A stretch of 64,000 bases of DNA from Lysobacter firmicutimachus. Lineage in GTDB: Bacteria; Pseudomonadota; Gammaproteobacteria; Xanthomonadales; Xanthomonadaceae. Below, piece after piece: positions 11,693-24,295 of this stretch (position 1 is the stretch's first letter; every line of letters begins with the position of its first letter). The notes below the pieces were generated by a model that searched no databases, was not told where the DNA came from, and saw only the letters and a program-made list of their open reading frames with translations. Both the position numbers and the translations under genes were made by a program. Location: NCBI RefSeq assembly GCF_037027445.1, contig NZ_JBANDL010000002.1, positions 1,178,001 to 1,242,000 on the forward strand. The letters run 5' to 3'.

Positions 11693-11817
11693 AAGCCGGG
11701 CGTCGGCGGATAGGCAGGCGTTGGGACGCGGACCCGTTTCGCGGGCTGCGCCTGCCAGCCGCCGGTTTCTGCTCCGACACACCCCGGCCGGACTCGTCCC
11801 CGGCCCTAGGGCACCTT

Positions 11818-11846
11818 GCCCCGACGCTCAGGCGCCGGGGCTTTTG
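11818..11846 (+). terminator. intrinsic terminator of ftsZ
   Basis: A GC-rich stem, GCCCCGACGC (11818-11827) with GCGCCGGGGC (11832-11841), has one internal mismatch and a 4-base TCAG loop, followed directly by TTTT. Orientation and position fit termination of the dcw transcript after ftsZ. Confidence 0.8.
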
Positions 11847-11847
11847 G

Positions 11848-11880
11848 ACCGGTCGGCCCGCCCAGGGCGGGCCGACCGGT
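11848..11880. repeat. perfect 33-base palindrome between ftsZ and lpxC
   Basis: Two 16-base arms, ACCGGTCGGCCCGCCC (11848-11863) and its exact reverse complement (11865-11880), surround a single A. It begins 2 bases after the T-run of the ftsZ terminator and is followed by CAGTTT. It could be a second, back-up terminator, a transcript-stabilising 5' hairpin for lpxC, or a protein site; the sequence alone does not decide. Confidence 0.8.
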
Positions 11881-12057
11881 CAGTTTGTCCGCCGCTGTTG
11901 ACAAGGGCAGGACAGTGTGTCTTTTTCGTTCAGGTTCAGGGACCCGCGTGCTAATCTTGCGCGGTTTCGTGACGCCCCCATCTGGTTCGTCGCCCTTTCG
12001 GGCCGTCGCGCCCCCGCCGGGCGTCGGCTGCCCCTCATCGCGGAAGTCCCCACGACC

Positions 12058-12972
12058 ATGCTGCGCCAACGTACCCTCAAGAACGTGATCCGCGCCACCG
12101 GCGTGGGCCTGCACAGCGGCGAGAAAGTGTTTCTCACCCTGCGTCCGGCCCCGGTGGACACCGGCATCGTGTTCCGCCGCGTCGACCTCGACCCTGCGGT
12201 CGAGATGCCGGCGCGCGCCGACTTGGTCACCGAGACCACGCTGTGCACCGGCCTGACCTACGGCACCGGCAAGGTCATGACCGTCGAGCACCTGCTTTCG
12301 GCGATGGCCGGGTTGGGCATCGACAACTGCTGCATCGAGCTGTCCGCACCGGAAGTACCGATCATGGACGGCTCGGCCGGCCCGTTCGTGTTCCTGCTGC
12401 AGTCCGCCGGCATCGCCGAGCAGGACGCGCCCAAGCGTTTCATCCGCATCAAGCATGCGGTCGAGGTCCGCGACGGCGACAAGATCGCCCGTTTCGAGCC
12501 TTTCGAGGGCTTTCGCCTCGGTTTCACTGTGGTGTTCGATCACCCGGCGATCCCGGCCTCGCAGTCGCGCGCCGAAGTCGAGTTCTCGACCGAGAACTAC
12601 ATCCGTGAGGTCAGCCGCGCCCGCACGTTCGGCTTCATGCGCGATCTGGAGTACATGCGCGAGCGCAACCTCGGCCTGGGCGGTTCGATGGACAACGCCA
12701 TCGTGCTCGACGAGTTCCGCGTGCTCAACGACGACGGCCTGCGCTACGCCGACGAGTTCGTGCGCCACAAGATCCTCGATGCGGTCGGCGACCTGTACCT
12801 GGCCGGCCATGCCATCGTCGGCGCCTACGAGGGCTACAAGTCCGGCCACGCCCTCAACAACAAGCTGGTCCGCGCCCTGCTGGCCGAACGCTCGGCCTGG
12901 GATCTGGTCAGCTACACCGGCTCGGAACCGACCCCGGTCGCCTACGGCGCGCCCGAACCGGCCTTCGCCTGA
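12058..12972 (+). CDS. lpxC: UDP-3-O-acyl-N-acetylglucosamine deacetylase
   Basis: LpxC is the zinc deacetylase that commits to lipid A synthesis. ATG 12058 gives 304 residues starting [20 protein letters not shown], the standard N-terminus and length; the open frame upstream to 11917 has no homology-like content. The zinc motif [16 protein letters not shown] (His near residue 78) and the second site in [17 protein letters not shown] are present. It stands alone, 365 bases after ftsZ, the common position at the end of the dcw region. Confidence 0.97.
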   Translation: MLRQRTLKNVIRATGVGLHSGEKVFLTLRPAPVDTGIVFRRVDLDPAVEMPARADLVTETTLCTGLTYGTGKVMTVEHLLSAMAGLGIDNCCIELSAPEVPIMDGSAGPFVFLLQSAGIAEQDAPKRFIRIKHAVEVRDGDKIARFEPFEGFRLGFTVVFDHPAIPASQSRAEVEFSTENYIREVSRARTFGFMRDLEYMRERNLGLGGSMDNAIVLDEFRVLNDDGLRYADEFVRHKILDAVGDLYLAGHAIVGAYEGYKSGHALNNKLVRALLAERSAWDLVSYTGSEPTPVAYGAPEPAFA

Positions 12973-13228
12973 GTCTCTCTCTGCCGCCGGCCCCGCCTCG
13001 GGGCTGCGACGCGCGTCGCGCCCGCGATTCGATCGCGGGCCGAAAAAGTCAGGAACGTTAACCCGATCACAGTCGTGAACGGTACGTGACGGCTTAACTA
13101 ATTTCTAACGAAACTTTTCCGGAATGCTTCCTTCCCTTTAACATTCCTGTGGATTGGGGTCAGTAGGATGCCCCGACCCGGCATTCGGAACCCCCGCCGG
13201 CCGCGCCGGTACGCGGCCCGTCCGAATG
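12973..13228. other. lpxC-dciA convergent gap
   Basis: No gene is seen between the convergent ends of lpxC and dciA. A 9-bp hairpin (GCCCGCGAT, loop TCG, ATCGCGGGC) lies at 13020-13040 without a T-run. The stretch 13091-13150 is markedly AT-rich for this genome. Arms near 13119-13129 and 13183-13193 (TTCCGGAATGC and GCATTCGGAA) pair with one bulge. A small RNA or termination region is possible but unproven. Confidence 0.4.
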
Positions 13229-13684
13229 TCAGCCGGCATCGCTGGAACCCGACGGATCGGGCTTCTTCAGCGAGGCCAGCGCGGCCTGCAACGCTTTCTG
13301 CGTCGTGGCCGACATGGGTTTGGCCTTCCGCACCGGCGCTGCCGCCGGCGGCGGGATCGTCGTCTTGACGACGAATTCGGCCACCTCCAGTCCGATGGAT
13401 CGGGCTGCGTCGAGCAGTTCCGGAGCCGCGAGCCGCAGTTTGGCGCGCCACACCGGAGCATCGACGACGTATACGAGCCTGCTGCGTTCGACGTTGGCCA
13501 GCCGCGCATGCGCGGCGAGCGAAGGCGGCAGGTAGGGGCGTAACCGACGGTCCAGTTCGTCGAGCCACAGCGCTCGGCGGATCGGGTTGCCGGCCGGGTC
13601 TTCGAGCAGCGCATCCAAAGCGATGCGGGCGTTCGAAGGACCGCGGGTCGGCCGCTTGGGCTTGGAATCAGACATCGGACACAT
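13229..13684 (-). CDS. dciA: DUF721/DciA-family helicase loader
   Basis: DciA (DUF721) helps load the replicative helicase DnaB in the many bacteria that lack DnaC or DnaI. The 151-residue product starts MCPMSDSKPKRP (a second ATG lies three codons in), has a basic N-terminus, and then the DUF721 core with WLDELDRRLRPYLPP, VYVVDAPVWRAKLR and LAAPELLDAARS. The C-terminal third (PPPAAAPVRKAKPMS) looks disordered. Its place between lpxC and secA matches pseudomonads and xanthomonads. Its start codon interlocks with that of the divergent M23 gene on one CATG palindrome. The assignment rests on the DUF721 pattern and context. Confidence 0.85.
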   Translation of the reverse strand: MCPMSDSKPKRPTRGPSNARIALDALLEDPAGNPIRRALWLDELDRRLRPYLPPSLAAHARLANVERSRLVYVVDAPVWRAKLRLAAPELLDAARSIGLEVAEFVVKTTIPPPAAAPVRKAKPMSATTQKALQAALASLKKPDPSGSSDAG

Positions 13685-14612
13685 GACCTATCAATCCATC
13701 GTAGACAACACGCGAGCCCGGCTGGGCGATTGGTTCCAGCACGCCGGCCGCCTCGGCGCCCGCCGACCGGCGCTCGCCATGGCCCTGCTGCTCGGCACCG
13801 GTCTGAGCATCGGCGCCGGCGCCGGCATCGCCGACAACCGCATGCTACGCGCGCAATTGTCGCAGCAGCAGGCGGAAATCGCGGCCACCCGCCGCGACGC
13901 GCAACGCGAGATCAACGCCCTGGCTGCGCGCATGGGCGAACTGCAGGCCGAGGCCAATCGCCTCAACGCGCTCGGCGAGCGCCTGACCCGCATCGGTCAG
14001 CTGCAGGACGGCGAATTCGACTTCGAGAAGCCGGTCGGCGTCGGCGGCGCCGGTCCGGTGCGCGACATGGCCAAGCCCGAGCTCGATGCCGGCATGGACC
14101 TGTTGCAGCAGCAGTTCAAGGCCTCCGGCGAACAGCTGTCGGTGCTGGAGTCGCTGCTGTTCAATCGCCAGCTGGACATGAACGCCGTGCCTTCGCGCGC
14201 GCCGATCGCCAACAGCTACATCACCTCCGGCTTCGGCGGCCGCGCCGACCCGTTCAACGGCGGCGCCGCGTTCCACAAGGGCATCGACTTCGAAGCCGAC
14301 GTCGGCGATCCGGTGCTGGCCGTGGCCGACGGCGTGATCAGCTACTCCGGCGTGCGCTCGGGCTACGGCAACGTGGTCGAGATCGATCACGGCAACGGCT
14401 ACACGACCCGCTACGCGCACAACTCGCGCCTGCTGCTCAAGGTCGGCGAGCTGGTCCGCGCCGGCCAGGAAGTGGCCAAGGCCGGTTCCAGCGGCCGCTC
14501 CACCGGCGCCCACGTGCACTTCGAAGTGTGGGAGAACGGCCGGGTGGTGAACCCGAAGCAGTTCCTCAGCCAGCAGTCCCCGCTTCAGGCCACGCTGAAG
14601 ATTAAGGGGTGA
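13683..14612 (+). CDS. M23-family peptidase with membrane anchor and coiled coil
   Basis: This is a periplasmic LytM/M23-type metallopeptidase or activator of cell-wall amidases. The 309-residue product from ATG 13683 has a short N-terminus, one membrane segment (about residues 29-47, ALAMALLLGTGLSIGAGAGI), a coiled coil (about 52-105, AQLSQQQAEIAATRRDAQRE) and a C-terminal M23 domain. The zinc motif is intact: HKGIDFEAD (His and Asp) and HVHFEVWENG (HxH), so it may be catalytic. The frame is open upstream to 13587 but that part is a shadow of dciA. It is the commonly seen gene between dciA and secA; a role in division or wall turnover is inferred. Confidence 0.88.
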   Translation: MTYQSIVDNTRARLGDWFQHAGRLGARRPALAMALLLGTGLSIGAGAGIADNRMLRAQLSQQQAEIAATRRDAQREINALAARMGELQAEANRLNALGERLTRIGQLQDGEFDFEKPVGVGGAGPVRDMAKPELDAGMDLLQQQFKASGEQLSVLESLLFNRQLDMNAVPSRAPIANSYITSGFGGRADPFNGGAAFHKGIDFEADVGDPVLAVADGVISYSGVRSGYGNVVEIDHGNGYTTRYAHNSRLLLKVGELVRAGQEVAKAGSSGRSTGAHVHFEVWENGRVVNPKQFLSQQSPLQATLKIKG

Positions 14613-14860
14613 GGCAAGGGCGTTAGCGAGCCACTGGCTCGCGCCCTTGCCGAACGCCCGCCGCGCTGCGGCGGGCTGGGTGAGACGAGGCCGCTTGCGA
14701 GCCACTGGCTCGCGCGCTTGCCGAACGCCCACCGTGCTACGGTGGGCCGGACGCGCAACCTGCCGACCGCACGTCACCGCCCGAGGCTTCGTCCGCAAGC
14801 TGGGAAGCCCTTGGCTCGCGCCCTCGACGAACGCCCGCCGCGCCCAAGCTCGCGTAAGGT
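14613..14860. repeat. tandem 71-base repeats with two hairpins per unit
   Basis: After the M23 gene there are two units 71 bases apart, at about 14620-14690 and 14691-14760, and a degraded third near 14813-14855. Each full unit has a perfect palindrome GCGAGCCACTGGCTCGC (14626-14642 and 14697-14713), a linker CTTGCCGAAC, and a second stem. The second stem is GCCCGCCGC/GCGGCGGGC at 14656-14676 in unit 1 and GCCCACCGT/ACGGTGGGC at 14727-14747 in unit 2. The two differing stem positions change on both sides, so pairing is kept. Open frames here are not convincing genes. Confidence 0.8.
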
Positions 14861-15220
14861 CCCGTCGGTCCACGTCCCCACCGCCCCCGCCAAGCCGCAA
14901 GCAGCGGTTGAAGCGATAGCCACCCCCCTTCGCCCCAATTCAGCGACCCCATCCCGAACCGCGGCATTCGGCAAAGTTCCGCGATTCAGCGGCATCCAAC
15001 CCCCTTGATACCGTTCAGGTCGCCCCCCACGCTAGAATGGGTGTGGCCAAAGACCAGGCTCGATCCGATCGGGGGCGCACGGCGCCCCCGATTGCGTTTC
15101 GGCGACAGCCGAACGCCCGGGAGAGCCGGTCGCTCTGGATTCCTGGGGAACTTGCCGCCGGCGGCGCGCTCTTAGATCGTCCCGCTTGCGCAACCCCGTT
15201 CGCTTTACACGGACCCGTTC
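14861..15220. other. secA upstream region
   Basis: No gene is seen. A TAGAAT hexamer at 15033-15038, resembling a -10 box, lies about 180 bases before secA, but no -35 at a suitable distance is convincing (TTGATA at 15005-15010 is 22 bases away). A hairpin-prone GGGGGCGC...GCGCCCCC lies at 15070-15089. These are the only candidate control signals for secA. Confidence 0.3.
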
Positions 15221-17938
<2,718 letters not shown>

Positions 17939-17944
17939 GGAAGC

Positions 17945-18066
17945 GGGGATTCGGGATTCGGGATTCGGGATTGGCAACAGCAAGACCGAACCGACTTCGA
18001 GCGACGCGGCGGCCGCCGCCAGCGCCGTCGCTTCCCAATCCCCAATCCCCAATCCCCAATCCCGAC
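17945..18066. repeat. inverted GGGATTCGGGATT-type repeat pair after secA
   Basis: The left arm at 17945-17974 is three and a half GGGATTC units; the right arm at 18032-18065 is CCCAATC repeated four times. They face each other across about 57 bases. In the frame of the following Nudix gene they translate without a stop into GIRDSGFGIGNSK and SQSPIPNPQSR, which lets an apparently longer ORF start at 17922 inside secA. Confidence 0.85.
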
Positions 18067-18068
18067 TC

Positions 18069-18998
18069 GTGGACGTCGTCGCCGGGGTGATCCGCGACGC
18101 GCGCGGGCGGGTGCTGCTGACCCGCCGCACCGAGGGCCGCGATCTGGCCGGGCTGTGGGAATTCCCCGGCGGCAAGCGCGAGCCCGGCGAGACGCCGGAA
18201 GCGGCCCTGATCCGCGAACTGCACGAAGAACTCGGCATCGAGGTCGAACCCGGCGCCGAGCTGATCCGGGTGCCGCAAGCCTATCCCGACAAGCGGCTGG
18301 TGCTGGACGTGCGCGAGATCCGCGCCTGGCGCGGCAGCGCGCGCGGGCGCGAGGGCCAGGCCCTGGTCTGGGCGCCGCCGCACAAGCTGGCCAGCTATGC
18401 CATGCCCCCGGCCGACCGGCCGGTGGTGGCGGCGTTGCAGCAGGCGCCGTTGTATCTGGTCACGCCGACGCCGGGCGCGGACGATGATGCCTGGCTGGAG
18501 GCGCTGAGCCGCGCTTTGGCGAGCGGCGTACAGCGCGTGCAGCTGCGCGCGCCCGAACTCGACGAGGCGCGCTGGCGGCGCTTGGCGGCCTCGGCGGTGC
18601 AACGCTGCCGCGCGGCCAAGGCCGAGGTGTTGATCAACGGCGACGCCGCGCTGGCGGCCGCGCTCGGTGCGGGGCTGCACCTGCGCGCAGCGCAGTTGCG
18701 CGAATTCGAGCGCCGCCCGCTCGCGGCCGGTCTGCCCCTGGCGGCTTCCTGTCACGACGCCGACGAGTTGCGTGCGGCCCAGTCCCTGGAGTGCGATTTC
18801 GCCGTGCTCGGTTCGGTCCAGTCGACCCCGAGTCATCCGGGCCGGTTGGGCATGGGCTGGGAGGCGTTCGCGCGCCTGCGCGAGTCGGTGTCTTTGCCGA
18901 TCTATGCGATCGGCGGACTGGCCGCGCACGATCTGGCCCAAGCGCGCCGCCATGGCGCCCAGGGCATCGCCGCGATCCGGTCTTTATGGCCGGTTTGA
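18069..18998 (+). CDS. MutT-type Nudix hydrolase fused to ThiE-like domain
   Basis: The N-terminal half is a MutT-type 8-oxo-dGTP diphosphatase: VAGVIRDARGRVLLTRR and a full Nudix box from GGKREPGE to RELHEELGI (about residues 34-57). The C-terminal half (about 128-309) resembles thiamine phosphate synthase (QLRAPELDE, VLINGDAALA, HLRAAQLREF, PIYAIGGL), the well-known MutT-ThiE fusion in proteobacteria; the ThiE half usually lacks proven activity. GTG 18069 (309 aa) is preferred because it gives the E. coli MutT-like N-terminus. ATG 17922 (358 aa) would read through the repeat pair and into secA. Confidence 0.85.
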   Translation: MDVVAGVIRDARGRVLLTRRTEGRDLAGLWEFPGGKREPGETPEAALIRELHEELGIEVEPGAELIRVPQAYPDKRLVLDVREIRAWRGSARGREGQALVWAPPHKLASYAMPPADRPVVAALQQAPLYLVTPTPGADDDAWLEALSRALASGVQRVQLRAPELDEARWRRLAASAVQRCRAAKAEVLINGDAALAAALGAGLHLRAAQLREFERRPLAAGLPLAASCHDADELRAAQSLECDFAVLGSVQSTPSHPGRLGMGWEAFARLRESVSLPIYAIGGLAAHDLAQARRHGAQGIAAIRSLWPV

Positions 18999-19633
18999 GG
19001 CCTCGTCTTCGAGGCCTCGTCTCGAGGTGCCGTTTCGGGCGAGTGTTTGCCGATGCGGCAGCAGCATGAGCCGCTCCTGCGGCCCTTCAGTCCCGCCATC
19101 TTTTCGCCTGGTGCCCACTTGTAGGAGCGACGTAAGTCGCGACCACAGGCCCGTAGAAATCCCAACGCCGACGTCATAGATCGAAGCCCGAAACTGTCGC
19201 GGGAGTAGGAGTGGCGTAAGCCGCGACCACGGGACGCGCAGAGAAATCAACGCCTTCGCTATTGATCGAAGCTACGAAACCGTAGCGCCGGCTTCTATGG
19301 ACAAAAGCTTCAAAGCAAAGCTTCCGTCCGCAAGCGGCCGAGTCACTTTCTTTGTCCAAAGCGACAAAGCCCTACTGGATTTCCTTCGCTCAAAAGTAAT
19401 CAAAGAAAACGCCATGGCGGTTTCGGATCAAAAGCCGCTATGGGACGTAGCGTGCGCAGGGCTGTTCCGCACCGGCCATCCTCGGCCTGGCTGCGCACGG
19501 CTCGCCTCCCTGTGGGCCGCCCTCCGGGGCTTCAGGGCATTCTCGCCAGGTCGATGCGACGCCAAGCTGTTACGGCAATTGCAATTGCAATTGCAGCGGC
19601 AACGGCAAGAAAGCCGCGCCACGAGGGCGGCGG
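18999..19633. other. 635-base gap with direct repeats, no convincing gene
   Basis: This gap separates the Nudix gene from the convergent coaE. It holds two 84-base direct repeats (listed separately) and, at about 19340-19420, CACTTTCTTTGTCCAAAGCG followed by AAAAGTAATCAAAGAAAACG, a partly self-complementary AT-rich stretch often seen between genes in this group. A 139-codon frame at 19297-19716 runs antisense into the coaE end, is composed of low-complexity Arg/Gln near its end, and is not accepted as a gene. Confidence 0.5.
19120..19290. repeat. 84-base tandem direct repeats, GTAGGAG family
   Basis: Units begin GTAGGAGCGACGTAAGTCGC (19121) and GTAGGAGTGGCGTAAGCCGC (19205), exactly 84 bases apart. 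They share CGCGACCAC, the ATCGAAGC segment and GAAAC..GT at matching places. Each unit starts with a small hairpin (GCGAC GTAA GTCGC in the first; GGC GTAA GCC in the second). Related cores occur at 41631 and 51581, so the family is dispersed. Confidence 0.75.
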
Positions 19634-20248
19634 TCAGGCGTCGGCGGCGAGGGCGCGGTAGCGTCGGTCCAGCGCCGCTACCTGGGTCTGCAAGTCATCC
19701 AACGGGCCGTCGTTGACGATCACGTCGTCGGCGATCGCCAGCCGCGCCTCGCGCGTGGCCTGGGCGGCGATCATGCGTTGGGCCAGTTCGGCGTCGATGC
19801 GGTCGCGCTGCATGACCCGGGCCTGTTGCACCGCCACCGGCACGTCCACGACCAGGATGCGCTGCAGCCAGGGATAGGCCTCGCGTCCGCCGCCTTCGGC
19901 CAGTAGCGGAATCGCCGCCACCGCGTAAGGGCCGGGCGCCAGCCGGCATTGCCGTTGCAGCATTTCGCGCACGAGCGGGTGGACGATGGCTTCCAGCCGC
20001 TTGCGCGCGTGATCGTCGCCGAACACGCGTTGGCGCATCGCGGCGCGGTCCAGACCGCCGTCGCGATCCAGCACCTGGGCGCCGAAAGCCGAGACTATTT
20101 CGGCTAGGCCGGTGCTGCCGGCCGCGACTGCGGCGCGTGCGGACACGTCGGCGTCGGCGACCGCGATGCCGAGCGCCTCGAACCGCCGGGTGACCTCGCT
20201 CTTGCCCGAGGCCACCCCGCCGGTAATGCCGACGCAGAACCCGGCCAT
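19634..20248 (-). CDS. coaE: dephospho-CoA kinase
   Basis: CoaE phosphorylates dephospho-CoA, the last step of CoA synthesis. The start MAGFCVGITGGVASGKS at 20248 gives 204 residues with the P-loop at residues 10-17, the adenine-site ADADV segment and the family motif HPLVREM. The open frame extends upstream to 20320 but that is a shadow of the pilD end. It lies 4 bases after pilD in the pilBCD-coaE order typical of gammaproteobacteria. Confidence 0.95.
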   Translation of the reverse strand: MAGFCVGITGGVASGKSEVTRRFEALGIAVADADVSARAAVAAGSTGLAEIVSAFGAQVLDRDGGLDRAAMRQRVFGDDHARKRLEAIVHPLVREMLQRQCRLAPGPYAVAAIPLLAEGGGREAYPWLQRILVVDVPVAVQQARVMQRDRIDAELAQRMIAAQATREARLAIADDVIVNDGPLDDLQTQVAALDRRYRALAADA

Positions 20249-20252
20249 CGGC

Positions 20253-21140
20253 TCAGGCCAGGCCGGCGAAGCGCAGATAGGCTTGGAGCAGGGCGTCGCC
20301 GGAGAAGAACACGATCGCACCGGCGATGGCCAGGTAGGGGCCGAACGGGATCGGCACGCCCATGTCGCGCCCCCTCGTCGCCAGCCAGATCGAGCCGATC
20401 ACGGCGCCGACCAGGGACGACATCAGGATGGTCGGCAGCACGCCCTTTAGCCCGACCCAGGCGCCGATCGCGGCGAGCAGCTTGAAGTCGCCGCCGCCCA
20501 TGCCTTCGCGCGGGTCTTTGACCCGCTTCACCACGACCTGGTACTGCTTGTAGATCCAATTGACCAGCCACAGGCTGAGGTAGCCGGCGATGGCGCCGAG
20601 CACGGCCGGCTTGACTGGGAAGTACAGGTTGTCGCTGGCGGCGATGATGCCCAGCCACATCAGCGGCAGGGTCAGGTTGTCCGGCAGGTACTGGGTGCGC
20701 AGGTCGATGCCGGACAGGATGATCAGGAAGCTGGTGAAGACCATCGCCCCGAAGCCCTGCCAGCCGAAGCCGAAACGCGCCACGCAGGCCAGCATCAGCA
20801 GCATGGTGATCAGCTCGACCGCCGGGTACTGCATCGAGATCGGGGTCTTGCAGTGGCGACAGCGCCCGCGCAGCGCCAGGTAGCTGAACACCGGGATGTT
20901 CTCGTACCAAGACAACTGGTGCTTGCAATGCGGGCAATGCGAGCGCTCGACCACGATGCCGGGCGGCGGCGGGTCGTAGACCTCGGGCTGCTCCAGCGCC
21001 TCTCGTGCGTCCTTCTTCCATTCCCACTCCAGCCGCTTGGGCAGGCGCAGGATCACCACGTTGTAGAAGCTGCCCAGCAGCAGCCCGAAACCGGCCACGA
21101 GCGGATACCCGAGGCCGGGGTTCTGATCTAGAAATGCCAT
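20253..21140 (-). CDS. pilD: prepilin leader peptidase and N-methyltransferase
   Basis: PilD cleaves type IV prepilins after the conserved Gly and methylates the new N-terminal Phe; it also serves type II secretion pseudopilins. The 295-residue polytopic protein has the zinc-binding CPHC (C69, C72) and CRHC (C94, C97) pairs in the cytoplasmic loop of the methyltransferase domain. The aspartic peptidase site includes GGGDFKLLAAIGAW (GxGD motif) and a conserved Asp in LSGIDLRTQYLPD. It is second to last in the pilB-pilC-pilD-coaE operon. Confidence 0.96.
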   Translation of the reverse strand: MAFLDQNPGLGYPLVAGFGLLLGSFYNVVILRLPKRLEWEWKKDAREALEQPEVYDPPPPGIVVERSHCPHCKHQLSWYENIPVFSYLALRGRCRHCKTPISMQYPAVELITMLLMLACVARFGFGWQGFGAMVFTSFLIILSGIDLRTQYLPDNLTLPLMWLGIIAASDNLYFPVKPAVLGAIAGYLSLWLVNWIYKQYQVVVKRVKDPREGMGGGDFKLLAAIGAWVGLKGVLPTILMSSLVGAVIGSIWLATRGRDMGVPIPFGPYLAIAGAIVFFSGDALLQAYLRFAGLA

Positions 21141-21161
21141 GCGGTCAGGATACTTCGCCGG

Positions 21162-22433
21162 TCAGATCGTCGCAGCAAGCTTGAAGATCGGCAGGTACAT
21201 GGCCACGACCATGCCGCCGACGATCACGCCCAGAATGATCATGATCAGGGGCTCGAGCAGGCTGGACAGGGCGTCGACGGCGTTGTTGACCTCCTGCTCG
21301 TAGAACTCGGCGACCTTGACCAGCATGGTGTCGAGCGCGCCGGCCTCTTCGCCGATCGCGGTCATCTGGATCACCATGTGCGGGAACAGGTTGACCTGCT
21401 TCATCGCCATGTTGACCTGGTAGCCGACCGAGACGTCGTCGCGGATGCGGTAGACGGCCTTCTCGTAGACCACGTTGCCGGTGGCGCCGGCGACCGTGTC
21501 CAGGGCTTCGACCAAGGGCACGCCGGCACGGAAGGTCACCGCCAGGGTGCGGGCGAAGCGGGCGATCGCCGCGTTGTGCAGGATCTGCCCGACCACCGGA
21601 ATCTTGAGCATGGCCCGGTCGAGGAAATGGGCGAAGGCCGGCGAGCGGTTCTTGGCCATGATGAAGGCGACGGCGGCGCCGATCACTCCCAGCAGCACCG
21701 CCCACCACCAGGCGATCATGAAATCGCTCATGCCGATCACCATCAGGGTGAAGGCCGGCAAATCGGCGCCGAAGCTCTTGAAGGTGGCCTGGAACTGCGG
21801 CACCACGAAGATCAGCAGGATCGCGCTGACCAAGATCGCGACCGCGACCACGGTGGCGGGGTAGAACAGGGCCTTCTTGATCTTGCCCTTGAGGGTTTCG
21901 ATGTTTTCCTTGTAGGTCGCGACCGTGTCGAGCACGGTTTCCAGCACGCCGGCCGATTCGCCGGCCTTGACCAGGTTGCGGTACAGCTCGTCGAACTGGA
22001 CCGGGTGCTTGGACATGGCCTCGTACAGCGACAGGCCGCTTTCCAGGTCGCCGCGTACCGCGTTGAGCAATTTCTTCATGCGCGGATTCTTATGGCCCTC
22101 GCCGATGATCTCCAGCGCGCCGACGATCGGCACGCCGGACTTCATCATGGTCGCGATCTGGCGGCTGAAGATGGCGATGTCGCCCGGGGCGATGCGCTTG
22201 CCGGCGGCGCCGAACAGCGGCTTGCCCTTGGGTTTGACCACGGTCGGGGTGATGCCCTGGCGGCGCAGCTCGGCGCGCAGCAGGTTGGCGTTCTTGGCCG
22301 CCTGTTCGCCCTTCATCTTGATGCCGCGCTTGTCGGTGCCTTCCCAGACGAACACGTCCAACGGGTTGGCGCGGCGTATCTGGGGCTGCGGTTGTTTGGT
22401 GGCGGCGCGAGTGGCGGATCGGGTCGCGGACAT
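21162..22433 (-). CDS. pilC: type IV pilus inner-membrane platform protein
   Basis: PilC is the inner-membrane platform on which the extension and retraction motors act. The 423-residue product has a basic cytoplasmic N-terminus with VFVWEGTDKRGIKMKGEQAA, then two T2SSF domains (IAIFSRQIATMMKSGVPIVG and about 200 residues later FARTLAVTFRAGVPLVEALD) and about three membrane segments, ending with a hydrophobic segment. The start lies 3 bases after the pilB stop. Confidence 0.96.
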   Translation of the reverse strand: MSATRSATRAATKQPQPQIRRANPLDVFVWEGTDKRGIKMKGEQAAKNANLLRAELRRQGITPTVVKPKGKPLFGAAGKRIAPGDIAIFSRQIATMMKSGVPIVGALEIIGEGHKNPRMKKLLNAVRGDLESGLSLYEAMSKHPVQFDELYRNLVKAGESAGVLETVLDTVATYKENIETLKGKIKKALFYPATVVAVAILVSAILLIFVVPQFQATFKSFGADLPAFTLMVIGMSDFMIAWWWAVLLGVIGAAVAFIMAKNRSPAFAHFLDRAMLKIPVVGQILHNAAIARFARTLAVTFRAGVPLVEALDTVAGATGNVVYEKAVYRIRDDVSVGYQVNMAMKQVNLFPHMVIQMTAIGEEAGALDTMLVKVAEFYEQEVNNAVDALSSLLEPLIMIILGVIVGGMVVAMYLPIFKLAATI

Positions 22434-22436
22434 GGC

Positions 22437-24161
<1,725 letters not shown>

Positions 24162-24249
24162 TGCAGCCCTCAGTTTTCCCCACCCTGACTTTACCTGAAT
24201 CTCAGCGGATGGCGAGCTGACCTGTGTCGCTATTCTGGAGCCGGGTGGT

Positions 24250-24277
24250 TTGAGCCCCAGCGCACACCGGCTATCCT
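24250..24277 (+). promoter_or_regulatory. possible sigma-70 promoter of the glycan operon
   Basis: TTGAGC (24250-24255) and TATCCT (24272-24277) are 16 bases apart and each matches 4 of 6 consensus bases. Transcription would begin near 24284, just before the GGGGAGGTG ribosome binding site at 24285-24293 and ATG 24296. Confidence 0.35.
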
Positions 24278-24295
24278 GCGCCCTGGGGAGGTGAC

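Noticed and set aside
13020..13040. Hairpin after lpxC as an intrinsic terminator
   Set aside because: The 9-bp stem is followed by CGAAAAAG, with no T-run in either direction.
14647..15008. Small open frames between the M23 gene and secA
   Set aside because: Several overlapping frames on both strands across tandem hairpin repeats; none has a ribosome site or stable composition.
19297..19716. 139-codon frame between the MutT-ThiE gene and coaE
   Set aside because: Starts in dispersed repeat sequence, ends in low-complexity Gln/Arg codons and runs into coaE antisense; resembles translated intergenic sequence, not a protein.
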